This document shows positions 1 to 8,204 of a DNA stretch of 64,000 nucleotides, piece by piece; the first letter of the stretch is position 1; the number at the start of each line of letters is the position of its first letter. The stretch comes from Acidocella aminolytica 101 = DSM 11237 (GTDB lineage: Bacteria > Pseudomonadota > Alphaproteobacteria > Acetobacterales > Acetobacteraceae): assembly GCF_900129125.1 (NCBI RefSeq), contig NZ_FQVJ01000009.1:55802-119801 (forward strand), given 5' to 3'. The notes below the pieces were generated by a model, which was not told where the DNA came from, searched no databases, and worked only from the letters and a program-made list of their open reading frames with translations. The position numbers and the translations under genes are program-made.

Positions 1-424
1 GCCAGGCGTAGGTAAGGCGTGCCGGGATAAGCGTGCGTGCCTCAAGATATTCCGCAAAGCGCGTGTGAAAGGCGGTGGTGAAACGTAGCCCCTTTTTCTT
101 TGCGTAAGCGCGCGCCGCCATACCCAGTGGGCCTTCAGTGGCTACGTGCAGTGCGTCGGGCTGGAAGTCTGCGATGATCTTCGCCAGCTTTTTGCCCGGC
201 AGCAGCGCCAGCCGGATTTCCGGGTAAGAGGGCATGGGCATGGTGTTGAACCGGTCCGGCCCTACCACCTCCACAATTTTGCCCATGGCCCGCAGTTCCG
301 CTGTTACGGTTCGCATGGTCCGCACCACCCCGTTCACCTGCGGTTCCCAGGCGTCGGAAATGATCAGGATGCGTTTCAGGCCCGCGAAAGCGAGTGACGT
401 CTCAGGCTCAGGCTGATAGCGCAC
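1..424 (-). CDS. GT4-type glycosyltransferase, N-terminal part (runs off the window)
   Basis: Only the first ~140 codons lie inside the window; the rest is beyond base 1. After a short leader the protein begins with LKRILIISDAWEPQVNGV, the Rossmann entry and G-V-V-R-T loop typical of GT-B family 4 enzymes such as mannosyltransferases, followed by a GPLGMAAR segment. I chose the GTG at 422-424, which overlaps the 3' end of the LpxH-like gene by 17 nt and implies translational coupling; no ATG precedes the conserved core. The neighbour pair (phosphoesterase plus GT4) is a recurring envelope-lipid arrangement. The sugar donor and acceptor cannot be told from this fragment. Confidence 0.8.
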   Translation of the reverse strand, partial: MRYQPEPETSLAFAGLKRILIISDAWEPQVNGVVRTMRTVTAELRAMGKIVEVVGPDRFNTMPMPSYPEIRLALLPGKKLAKIIADFQPDALHVATEGPLGMAARAYAKKKGLRFTTAFHTRFAEYLEARTLIPARLTYAW

Positions 425-1265
425 GCGCTGTGGCACCCTCTGGCGTGGCGGCGGGGGGGAGTTTCGGCGCCGGACGGGCCAGCATGGAGAGCTTTTGCCG
501 CGCCACCCAGTCCACCAGTTCCAGCCGGCCGTCGAAATGCTCGACCAGGGCGGTGCAGCTTTCCACCCAATCGCCGTCATTCAGGTACATTACGCCGTTC
601 ACCGGGCGCATTTCGGCATGGTGGATGTGCCCGCACACCACACCGTCGAACCCGCGAGCCTTGGCGTCGTCGGCCAGTGCGGTTTCGAACCGGTCTATGG
701 CTTTGACCGCTTCCTTCACTTGCAATTTCAGCCAGGCGGAGAGCGACCAGTACGGGTAGCCAAGCCGGCTCCGCACAATATTGAAATATCGGTTCACCGT
801 TAGGGCGGCGGTGTAGGCCCAGTCGCCCAGAAGCGCCAGCAGCTTGGCATGGCGAACCACGCTGTCGAACATATCGCCATGGGTGATGAGCAGGCGCTTG
901 CCATCTGCCGTGGTATGCTCGGCTTCCATTTGCAGCTTGATGCCGCAGATCTCGATGCCGAGGCTGATATATTTGCGCAGCATCTCGTCATGATTGCCGG
1001 GCACATACACAACATTCGTGCCCGCGCGGGCGGCCTTCAGCACCAAGCGCAGCACCTCGTCATGGTGCTTGTCCCAGAACCAGGAGCGTTTCAGCCGCCA
1101 GCCATCGATAATGTCGCCGACCAGGAATAGATTTTCACATTTATTCTGTTTGAGAAAATCCGCGAGGAATTCTGCGCGGCAACCCCGGGTGCCCAAATGG
1201 ACGTCGGAGATGAAGACGCTGCGGTAAGCCGTCTGTGCCGGATGGGGCTGGCTGAATGCGTTCAT
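408..1265 (-). CDS. UDP-2,3-diacylglucosamine diphosphatase-like metallophosphoesterase
   Basis: A 285-aa calcineurin-like phosphoesterase of the LpxH/YbbF group. The metal-binding motifs are in order: DVHLG (~20-24), GDIIDGW (~50), GNHDE (~90), THGD (~128) and GHIHH (~210). LpxH proper removes UMP from UDP-diacylglucosamine in lipid A synthesis. This protein is longer than E. coli LpxH (240 aa) and belongs to the variant commonly found beside GT4 glycosyltransferases, so it may act on a different lipid-linked nucleotide. The C-terminal ~25 residues are Pro/Ala rich and probably not part of the fold. The start ATG at 1265 lacks a strong ribosome binding site. Divergent to the lipid kinase gene. 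Confidence 0.85.
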   Translation of the reverse strand: MNAFSQPHPAQTAYRSVFISDVHLGTRGCRAEFLADFLKQNKCENLFLVGDIIDGWRLKRSWFWDKHHDEVLRLVLKAARAGTNVVYVPGNHDEMLRKYISLGIEICGIKLQMEAEHTTADGKRLLITHGDMFDSVVRHAKLLALLGDWAYTAALTVNRYFNIVRSRLGYPYWSLSAWLKLQVKEAVKAIDRFETALADDAKARGFDGVVCGHIHHAEMRPVNGVMYLNDGDWVESCTALVEHFDGRLELVDWVARQKLSMLARPAPKLPPAATPEGATARALSA

Positions 1266-1433
1266 GGCAGGTGAAATAGTCTGTTACTCCGCGCCGGAGA
1301 CAGTGAAGTTTCCATGACGAGAGCTGCAAAATCTAAAAATTTCTTTGTCTTGTTTGTGTCATTTCGTTGTCATTCCAACGCCATCTGTTTGGGGTATTAA
1401 GGGCGTTTGTGAAACGCGCCGGAGCCTGTTGAG

Positions 1434-2309
1434 TTGTTGGTCATTTTCAATCCCGTTGCCGGGCGGCGTCGTGCCGCCTCGTTGTGGCATGTGCTGGACC
1501 TGCTGGTCGAAAACGGGGTGAAAATCGAAGTGGCGGAAACCCAATATGCTGGCCATGCGACGGAGCTGGCGCGGGAGGCGGCGCGAGACGGGGCTTTCAT
1601 GGTCGTGGCCGCCGGCGGGGATGGCACCATCGCGGAGGTGGCGAATGGCCTGCTTGGCTCAGAGACGGCGTTGGGTATCATTCCGCTGGGCACGGCGAAT
1701 GTACTGGCCAAGGAATATCGCTTGTCCACCAGCGCGCGCGGTATCGCCAATACGTTGGCCTATAAGCGTTGCAGGCGGCTGTGGCCGGGGGTGGCGCAGC
1801 TGCAGGGGCAAACCCCGCATGTGTTCGTACAGATGCTGGGGCTGGGGTTTGATGGCGCGGTGGTGAAGGGCGTACGGCCATTGCTCAAACGGGCCATCGG
1901 CAAGGGGGCGTATGTCTGGCAATCCTTGTGGGAGTCCGTGGCTTATGGCTTTCCGCTCGTGCGCGTAACGGTGGATGGGATGGCACATCAGGCCGCGAGC
2001 GTAGTGGTCAGCAAGGGGCGGCTTTATGGCGGGCCTTATCTGCTGGCGCCGGAAGCCCACCCGGAGGCACCGGGCTTTCAGGTGGTCCTGTTTGAAAAGC
2101 CAGGCACTTGGCCCGCCTTGCTCACCGGCGCGGCGCTGCCTCTGGGGTTGTTGCCGCGTTGCCCAGGGGTGCGCGTGGTCAGCGGCAGCCATGTGGAATT
2201 CGCTGTCCCAAATGAGGGCATTTTGACCCAGGCTGACGGGGATGCGTTATCTGCCACGCCATGCGGCGTTATCAGTGCTGAAGCGCCAATTTCCCTGATT
2301 GTGGGTTAG
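1434..2309 (+). CDS. Diacylglycerol kinase family lipid kinase
   Basis: A 291-aa protein of the DAGK_cat/YegS/BmrU family. It opens with LVIFNPVAGRRR, the nucleotide-binding strand and loop, and carries the signature GGDGTIAEVANG around residues 62-73, followed by PLGTANVLA. Members phosphorylate lipid alcohols such as diacylglycerol or sphingoid bases with ATP. No ATG exists between the upstream in-frame stop at 1410 and the conserved core, so the start is TTG 1434 (or TTG 1437), with GGAG at 1421-1424 as a plausible Shine-Dalgarno. Divergent to the lipid A-type phosphoesterase, which fits a membrane lipid role. The substrate is not predictable from sequence. Confidence 0.85.
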   Translation: MLVIFNPVAGRRRAASLWHVLDLLVENGVKIEVAETQYAGHATELAREAARDGAFMVVAAGGDGTIAEVANGLLGSETALGIIPLGTANVLAKEYRLSTSARGIANTLAYKRCRRLWPGVAQLQGQTPHVFVQMLGLGFDGAVVKGVRPLLKRAIGKGAYVWQSLWESVAYGFPLVRVTVDGMAHQAASVVVSKGRLYGGPYLLAPEAHPEAPGFQVVLFEKPGTWPALLTGAALPLGLLPRCPGVRVVSGSHVEFAVPNEGILTQADGDALSATPCGVISAEAPISLIVG

Positions 2310-2322
2310 GCGGCCAAAGGGC

Positions 2323-2350
2323 TTGACGGGGCGGGCGAGAGTTCTATGGG
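2323..2350 (+). promoter_or_regulatory. Candidate sigma70-type promoter of mdh
   Basis: TTGACG at 2323-2328 and TATGGG at 2345-2350 are separated by 16 nt, directly ahead of the malate dehydrogenase ribosome binding site. The -35 box is good and the -10 box weak, so this is a tentative call. Confidence 0.4.
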
Positions 2351-2381
2351 AAGCCAGCCCCCAAAGAAGGAGACCAAAGAG

Positions 2382-3362
2382 ATGAAAACCCCCGTGCGCG
2401 TTGCCGTGACTGGTGCCGCTGGCCAGATCGGCTATGCCATTCTGTTCCGTATCGCCAATGGCGATCTGCTCGGTAAGGATACGCCAGTTATCCTGAATCT
2501 CCTGGACCTGCCGCAGGCGCAGAAGGCGCTCAACGGTGTCATCATGGAACTCAATGACTGCGCCTTCCCGCTACTGCAAAGCGTGAGCCCGAGTGACGAC
2601 CCGCGCGTGGCGTTCAAGGATGCGGACATCGCCATCCTCATCGGCTCCCGCCCCCGTGGCCCCGGCATGGAGCGCCGCGACCTTCTGGCCGCCAATGCCG
2701 AGATATTCAAGGTTCAGGGTAAGGCGCTGAACGATGTCGCCAAGCGCGACGTGAAGGTGCTTGTGGTCGGCAACCCAGCCAACACCAACGCTTACATCGC
2801 CATGAAGTCCGCCCCGGATCTGCCGAAGGAGAACTTCACCGCGATGCTGCGCCTCGACCATAACCGCGCGGTTTCCATGCTGGCCGAGAAGTCCGGTGTG
2901 GCGGTGAAGGATATCGAGAAAGTGGCCGTGTGGGGCAACCACTCCCCCACCATGTATGCCGACTACCGCAACGCCACTGGCGCCGGTAAGCCGATGCCCG
3001 AGATCATCAACGACGAAGCTTGGTACAAGGACACGTACCTCTCCGCCGTTGGCAAGCGCGGTGCCGCCATCATCGAGGCACGTGGCTTGTCCTCCGCCGC
3101 TTCTGCCGCCAATGCCGCCATCGACCATGTACGCGACTGGGTGTTGGGCTCCAACGGCCGCTGGGTTTCCATGGGCATCCCCTCCGATGGTGACTATGGC
3201 GTGCCCGAGGACGTGATGTTCGGCGTGCCCTGCACCTGCGAGAACGGCAAATATACCCGCGTGAAGGGGATTGAGATGGACGAGTTCTCCAAGGGCCGCG
3301 TTCAGCACACGCTGAACGAGTTGCTGGAAGAACAGGCCGCCGTGGCCGACCTGCTGAAGTAA
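2382..3362 (+). CDS. mdh: Malate dehydrogenase
   Basis: A 326-aa cytosolic-type malate dehydrogenase that interconverts malate and oxaloacetate with NAD(H) in the TCA cycle. The NAD-binding loop GAAGQIGY lies at the N-terminus, then NPANTN and LDHNRA, and the catalytic histidine lies in WGNHSPTMY. This is the 'type 2' dimeric family (about 325-330 aa), not the LDH-like Mdh often found in alphaproteobacteria. ATG 2382 has a perfect AAGGAG at 2367-2372; an in-frame upstream ATG at 2346 lacks this and would add a non-conserved extension. It is a single-gene unit with its own promoter and terminator. Confidence 0.95.
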   Translation: MKTPVRVAVTGAAGQIGYAILFRIANGDLLGKDTPVILNLLDLPQAQKALNGVIMELNDCAFPLLQSVSPSDDPRVAFKDADIAILIGSRPRGPGMERRDLLAANAEIFKVQGKALNDVAKRDVKVLVVGNPANTNAYIAMKSAPDLPKENFTAMLRLDHNRAVSMLAEKSGVAVKDIEKVAVWGNHSPTMYADYRNATGAGKPMPEIINDEAWYKDTYLSAVGKRGAAIIEARGLSSAASAANAAIDHVRDWVLGSNGRWVSMGIPSDGDYGVPEDVMFGVPCTCENGKYTRVKGIEMDEFSKGRVQHTLNELLEEQAAVADLLK

Positions 3363-3388
3363 GTTTCGGCCGGTACGTCGATATAAGA

Positions 3389-3423
3389 AGGCTCTCCCGA
3401 CCACGGGAGGGCCTTTTTCTTTT
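3389..3423 (+). terminator. Rho-independent terminator of mdh
   Basis: A GC-rich hairpin (CTCCCG, short loop, CGGGAG, extended by GGC/GCC at the base) is followed by a run of T residues starting at 3413. It sits 27 nt after the mdh stop codon. Confidence 0.85.
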
Positions 3424-3471
3424 TGCATAAGGCAGTTGGCGGCGCGGCAAGGGGTTTGGTAGGGGGAAGAT

Positions 3472-5136
3472 GTGGGAAATTCCATCGGCCTGATGTTTGG
3501 CTTGCCGGGGCAGGGGATGCATCTGCATCTTGATGCCTTATCCCTGCTGTTTGGCTGCATTTTGCTGCCGCAGGTGGTGGCGGCGGCGGTGGCGGGCATG
3601 CGGGCCTCGGTGGCGTTCTGGGTGTTTGTGCTGGGCATGGCGCTGGCGTTACTGGCGGGTGATCAGTTTACCCTGATCTTCGGGTTCGAGCTGATGAGTG
3701 CCGCCTCTTGGCTGCTGGTGCTGCAAGGCGACCGCAAACCCGCCACGCTTTACGCCGGAATCGCGATTTTCTCAGGCGCCTGCCTGATCCCTGCTTTGTT
3801 TTTACCAGCCTCCTCGCTGGCGTTTGTGTTGATCGCGCTGGGAGCGGGGGCTAAGGCGGGGCTGGCGCCGTTGCATAGCTGGTTGCCTCGCGCGCATCCT
3901 GCCCCTCCGGCGGGCGTCTCGGCGTTGATGTCAGGCGGCATGGTGAAGGTCGCGCTTTATGTGCTCATTCGCTACGCTTTCATCAATCTGGCCTCGGCGC
4001 AACAGCCATGGTGGGGCGAGGCGCTGGTGGCGGCGGGGGCGCTTTCTGTCCTGATCGGCGCGTTGCGGGCGGTGCTGGAGGTGGAACTGAAAACAGCTCT
4101 GGCCTGCTCCACCGTTGAGCATGTGGGGCTCATCGCCGTGGGGCTGGGGCTCGCCCTTTATGCCAAGGCCAGCGGCGATGCCGCCTTGGCCGGCGTGGCG
4201 TTGCAGGCGGCCCTGCTCTGCGCGGTGGCGCATGGGCTGTTCAAGCCGCTGCTGTTTATCGGTGCCGGAGAGGTGAAGCACGCCACCGGCACCACCTCGT
4301 TGAATTGGCTGGGCGGGCTGATGCGTGGGATGCCAAGGCTTGGCGCGTTGATGCTGCTGGGGCTGGTGGGGATGGGGGCGCTGCCGCTGGGGCCCGGCTT
4401 CGCGCCGGAGTTTCTGCTGTTTCATGCGGTTATCGGCGCGGCGGCAACGGGCGGGATTCTGGCGCGGATCGGGTTTTCTGCCCTGCTGGCGGTGCTGGGC
4501 ATAGGGGCGGCGCTGGCGTTGGCGGCGGCGGTGCGGATTATCGGACTGGGGTTTTTGGGCCGCCCGCGCAGCCTGCATGCGGCGGCGGCGGAAGATCTAC
4601 GGCGCGGCCCGCTTGTGGCTATGGTGCTGCTAGGCGCGCTGAACGTTCCCGTGGCGCTGGTGCCGGGGTTGCTTTTGCAGCTGATGAGTCCTGTTATTCT
4701 ACTGTTGGCCCCGCAGGCGCACACCTTACCGCTGACCTATGCACCACTGACATTGTTAATCCTGGCCGGGTTCGCGGCCCTGGCGGCGGGGTTTGTGCAG
4801 ACACGCTGGGGCGTGCGCGGCCTGCAGGAAGCGCCGGCCTGGAATGGCGGCTTTGGCCGCCCGCCCGCCTGGTTGCCTTTTGGCGACCCGCACACCCAGG
4901 TTAGCGCTACCGGCTTTGCCGAGCCGGTGATGCGCGTGATGGGCAAGGGCCTGCTGGGGGTGTCCAAGACCGACCCGGCAGAACGCTTTCTGTTCGTCCC
5001 GCTGTTCAGGGTCCAGACGCGTTTGGTCCGCCTGGCTGAACGTGTACGCCGCGCCACCATCCGGGAGCGTCTGGCCTTTGTGTTCACGGTGTTGGTGGTG
5101 TTCCTGCTGGTGCTAGGGCTGGGGGAGGGCGGCTGA
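3472..5136 (+). CDS. hyfB: HyfB-type proton-translocating membrane subunit
   Basis: A 554-aa, highly hydrophobic antiporter-like subunit (Proton_antipo_M family, related to HyfB and NuoL/M/N). The region GFELMSAASWLL, the segment LGAGAKAGLAPLHSWLPRAH and the lysine-containing APPAGVSALMSGGMVK mark the conserved proton channel core. It is about 120 residues shorter than E. coli HyfB (672 aa), mostly at the N-terminus, so one or more leading helices are missing. Start GTG 3472 follows AGGGGGA; an internal ATG at 3493 is the alternative. First gene of a five-gene unit; the stop is 1 nt before hyfC. It would couple a soluble-arm reaction to ion translocation. Confidence 0.85.
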   Translation: MGNSIGLMFGLPGQGMHLHLDALSLLFGCILLPQVVAAAVAGMRASVAFWVFVLGMALALLAGDQFTLIFGFELMSAASWLLVLQGDRKPATLYAGIAIFSGACLIPALFLPASSLAFVLIALGAGAKAGLAPLHSWLPRAHPAPPAGVSALMSGGMVKVALYVLIRYAFINLASAQQPWWGEALVAAGALSVLIGALRAVLEVELKTALACSTVEHVGLIAVGLGLALYAKASGDAALAGVALQAALLCAVAHGLFKPLLFIGAGEVKHATGTTSLNWLGGLMRGMPRLGALMLLGLVGMGALPLGPGFAPEFLLFHAVIGAAATGGILARIGFSALLAVLGIGAALALAAAVRIIGLGFLGRPRSLHAAAAEDLRRGPLVAMVLLGALNVPVALVPGLLLQLMSPVILLLAPQAHTLPLTYAPLTLLILAGFAALAAGFVQTRWGVRGLQEAPAWNGGFGRPPAWLPFGDPHTQVSATGFAEPVMRVMGKGLLGVSKTDPAERFLFVPLFRVQTRLVRLAERVRRATIRERLAFVFTVLVVFLLVLGLGEGG

Positions 5137-5137
5137 G

Positions 5138-6100
5138 ATGTTGATTATCACCCTCACCGTGCTGGCCACAGCACTGCATATCGGGCTTTGTTTCGCCGGG
5201 GCGCCGCTGTTGCTGGGGCTGGTGAACAAGCTGCGAGCTTGGCTGCTAGGGCGGCGCGGCCCGCCTCTGACGCAGCCTTACTGGCATTTGGTCAAGCTGT
5301 TGCGCAAAAGCACGCTTGTGCCGGACACGGCAACGGATTTGTTTACCTTCTGGCCGCTAGGCGCGTTTCTGGCCGTGACCGTGGCAACGATGCTGATTCC
5401 TGGTTTTGCCACCGGCCTGCTCACCGCTCCGGCGGCAGACTATATCACCGTCATCGGGCTGTTCGCCCTGGCCCGCACCGCGACCATGCTTGGTGGGCTG
5501 GAAACCGGCTTTGGCTTTGGCGGGGCCGGTGCTGCGCGGGAGGCTTTGTTCGGTCTGTTCGCCGAGGGTGCGTTGCTGGTGCTGCTGCTGGCCTTCGCGC
5601 TGCTGGCCCACAGCACCAGCCTGGATGGCATCGCCGCCACCTTCCGCACCGCGCATATCGGCATCTCCGTCTCGCTCGGTTTTGCGCTGGCGGCCATGCT
5701 CACTGTGGCCCTGACCGAGACCGGGCGCATCCCCACGGACAACCCCTCCGGCCATCTGGAACTCGCCATGGTGCATGAGGCGATGGTGCTCGAATATTCA
5801 GGCCGCCTTCTGGCGTTGCTGGATTATGCCGGGATGCTGCGGCTGGTGGCCTGGATGAACCTCATCGGCACCATCTTCCTACCCTTCGGCATGGCGCGGG
5901 CGGCGGATATTCTCTCCTGGCCCGGCGGGCTGGCGCTGTGGGTGGTCAAGTTGCTGGTGATGGCGGCGGTCCTCTCGGTGTTCGAGGTTTCGCGCGCCAA
6001 GATGCGCGTGTTCCGCGTGCCGGAGTTTCTGGGCGCCGCGTTGCTGCTGGGTATGCTGGCCAGCGTGTTCCTGTTTGTGGCGGCGAGGATCGGCGCATGA
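5138..6100 (+). CDS. hyfC: HyfC-type (NuoH-like) membrane subunit
   Basis: A 320-aa integral membrane protein of the respiratory-chain NADH dehydrogenase subunit 1 family. The conserved cytoplasmic loop RGPPLTQPYWHLVKLLRKS is near residues 39-58, and TGRIPTDNPSGHLELAMVHEAM, the signature involved in quinone-side coupling in NuoH/HyfC proteins, is near 195-215. Length matches HyfC (about 315-320 aa). It anchors the soluble arm to the membrane antiporter modules. The ATG at 5138 is 1 nt after the hyfB stop, and its own stop overlaps the hyfE start (ATGA), so translation is coupled. Confidence 0.9.
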   Translation: MLIITLTVLATALHIGLCFAGAPLLLGLVNKLRAWLLGRRGPPLTQPYWHLVKLLRKSTLVPDTATDLFTFWPLGAFLAVTVATMLIPGFATGLLTAPAADYITVIGLFALARTATMLGGLETGFGFGGAGAAREALFGLFAEGALLVLLLAFALLAHSTSLDGIAATFRTAHIGISVSLGFALAAMLTVALTETGRIPTDNPSGHLELAMVHEAMVLEYSGRLLALLDYAGMLRLVAWMNLIGTIFLPFGMARAADILSWPGGLALWVVKLLVMAAVLSVFEVSRAKMRVFRVPEFLGAALLLGMLASVFLFVAARIGA

Positions 6101-6756
6101 GCCTCACCTTCTCTCTCGCGCATCTGATGGGCGGGATCATCCTGCTCTGCGCCTTCCTGCAACTCTCTCAGAGGCGGCTGGCGGCGATGATCACGCTCTA
6201 CCAGCTTGAGGCGCTGATCCTCTCCGTTGCCGCGCTCTGGCAGGGCTATGCACAGCATGAAATGGCGCTGTATCTGACCGGGCTGATCACCTTTGCCCTG
6301 AAAGCGGTGCTGCTGCCTTGGGGTCTGCGGGAGATCGTGCTGCGGTTCAACATGGTCCGCGCCGTTGAAACCGCGATGCCCATGGCGCTGTCGATGATTT
6401 TGGGCTTAGCGCTCATCGGCGTCGCGGTGCTGGTGGTGCTGCCGACCACGATGCGCTCCATCTCCCTCACGCGGGAGGATCTGGCCATCGCGCTCTCCGT
6501 GGTGCTGCTGGGGCTGCTGCTGATGATCGTGCGGCGCAATGCGCTGGCGCAGATCATTGGGTTTCTGTCCATGGAAAACGGGCTGGTGCTGGCGGCCGTC
6601 GGTATGCCGGGTATGCCATTTGTGGCGGAGTTTTCCGTCGCGCTCCTGGTGCTGCTAGCGTTTCTGGTGGTGGGGGTGTTCCTGCTGCGCATCCGTGAGC
6701 ACTTCGACACGCTGGACCTCTCCGGCCTTGAGGAAATTGAAAGGCGGGGCCGGTGA
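6097..6756 (+). CDS. hyfE: HyfE-type (NuoK-like) membrane subunit
   Basis: A 219-aa protein with about six or seven predicted transmembrane helices, matching the HyfE family length (216-220 aa). The NuoK-like core is visible in IGFLSMENGLVLAAVGMPG near residues 151-170, with a membrane-embedded glutamate in SMENG. It starts with ATG 6097 overlapping the hyfC stop (ATGA) and ends overlapping hyfF (GTGA). Inferred role: ion-translocating membrane subunit between HyfC and HyfB/HyfF. Confidence 0.85.
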   Translation: MSLTFSLAHLMGGIILLCAFLQLSQRRLAAMITLYQLEALILSVAALWQGYAQHEMALYLTGLITFALKAVLLPWGLREIVLRFNMVRAVETAMPMALSMILGLALIGVAVLVVLPTTMRSISLTREDLAIALSVVLLGLLLMIVRRNALAQIIGFLSMENGLVLAAVGMPGMPFVAEFSVALLVLLAFLVVGVFLLRIREHFDTLDLSGLEEIERRGR

Positions 6757-8204
6757 ATTTCGCGCTTTTCGCCATTGGATTGCCATTTGTGGCGGCGGCC
6801 TTGCTGGGGTTGGCGGGCACGCCGCGCCAAGGGGCCATTGGCAACGCCGTTGCTAGCCTGGCCTTGTTCGGCCTTACCTTGGCGGTGTTCTGGGGCCATA
6901 GCGCCGGGCTGGTCGCAGTGGACCCGCTGGCCGCCTTGTTTGGCACAGTCTCGGGGTTTGTCGGGCTGACGGCCGCCTTGGTGAATATCGGCTATGTCAG
7001 CGCGGATACGGCGCGTATGCCAGCACAGCGTTGGCGGCTTTACCATGCCTTGTTCCAGATTGTGCTGGGCACTACGCTCCTGGGGCTTTACGCGGATAAT
7101 GTCGGGCTGCTCTGGGCGGCGATGGAAGGTGGCACCATCGCCATGACACTGGGGGTAAGCCTCTACCGCACCCCAACAGGGCTGGAAGCTGCGTGGAAAT
7201 ATTTCATCCTCGGCGGTGTAGGCATCGGACTCGCTTTGTTTGGCACCATGCTGGTTTATCTGGCTGCGCAGCCTGCCCTGGGGCCCGGTTTTGCGGCGAT
7301 GAGCTTTACCGCCCTCTCCGCCCATGCCGCGCATATGGATGGCGCGTTGTTGACCTTGGCGTTTGTGTTTATCCTGTTCGGCTACGGCACCAAGGCCGCC
7401 TTGGTGCCGCTGCATGGCTGGCTGCCGGATGCTTATGCCGAAGGCCCGGCACCGCTCACCACCGCCCTCTCCGGCCTGCTTATCAACGTGGCGCTACTGG
7501 CCATTTTGCGCTTCCGTCATCTGATGCAAGCCAACGCGGCGGCGGGTGGCTCGGCCATGCCGCCGGGGCCGTTTCTGCTGAGTCTGGGGCTGGCCTCTTT
7601 GTTTCTGGCGGCGTTTTCCTTCTCCCGCCGACGGGATGCGCGGCGGTTTTTCGGATTCTCCTCCATCGAGCAATCCGGCATCTCGGCTTTTGCGTTCGGC
7701 ATTGGGGGCCCGGTGGCGATTTTTGGCGGACTGCTGCACATGGTGCTGCATACACTGCTGAAATCGGGCCTGTTTCTGGCGCTGATCCGCGCCGCCAGCC
7801 TGCGCGGCTCGGCTAGTCCGGGGAATTACGGGTTCTCGCATCTGCGTGGGCTGCTGCAGGCGAATAAAAAAGTCGGCTGGCTGCTGGGGGCATGTATCTT
7901 CGCGCTTACCGGCCTGCCACCGTCCGGCTTGTTCGCCAGCGAGTTCATCATCATCAGCCAGACCATCAAGAAGAATCCTTATATGTCTCTGCCGCTGGGG
8001 TTGGGGCTGCTGCTCTGCGCGGTCGCGATCTCGCGGAATATCGGCCCGCTGCTCTTTGCCCCGGCGTCGTATGAAAAGCCCAAACCGGCCGGGCGCGACG
8101 CGTGGCTGGTGGGGCTGCATCTGGTACTGGTGTTTGTGGTGGCCTTCGCCATGCCGGGACCGCTGGTGAACCTACTCTCTCACGCGGCGGAGACATTACA
8201 ATGA
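6753..8204 (+). CDS. hyfF: HyfF-type proton-translocating membrane subunit
   Basis: A 483-aa second antiporter-like subunit (Proton_antipo_M). The channel region reads LFGYGTKAALVPLHGWLPDAYAEGP with the conserved lysine, then ALSGLLINVALLAILR, and SSIEQSGISAFAFG, which places a glutamate/histidine pair in discontinuous helices. Length is close to HyfF (about 490-526 aa). The start is GTG 6753, overlapping the hyfE stop; the end overlaps hyfG by 4 nt. It gives the complex two separate antiporter-like modules together with HyfB. Confidence 0.85.
   Translation: MNFALFAIGLPFVAAALLGLAGTPRQGAIGNAVASLALFGLTLAVFWGHSAGLVAVDPLAALFGTVSGFVGLTAALVNIGYVSADTARMPAQRWRLYHALFQIVLGTTLLGLYADNVGLLWAAMEGGTIAMTLGVSLYRTPTGLEAAWKYFILGGVGIGLALFGTMLVYLAAQPALGPGFAAMSFTALSAHAAHMDGALLTLAFVFILFGYGTKAALVPLHGWLPDAYAEGPAPLTTALSGLLINVALLAILRFRHLMQANAAAGGSAMPPGPFLLSLGLASLFLAAFSFSRRRDARRFFGFSSIEQSGISAFAFGIGGPVAIFGGLLHMVLHTLLKSGLFLALIRAASLRGSASPGNYGFSHLRGLLQANKKVGWLLGACIFALTGLPPSGLFASEFIIISQTIKKNPYMSLPLGLGLLLCAVAISRNIGPLLFAPASYEKPKPAGRDAWLVGLHLVLVFVVAFAMPGPLVNLLSHAAETLQ

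Noticed and set aside
2571..3638. Long open frame (355 codons) on the minus strand
   Set aside because: It is antisense to mdh, whose function is certain, and has no recognisable motif; it is a high-GC mirror frame.
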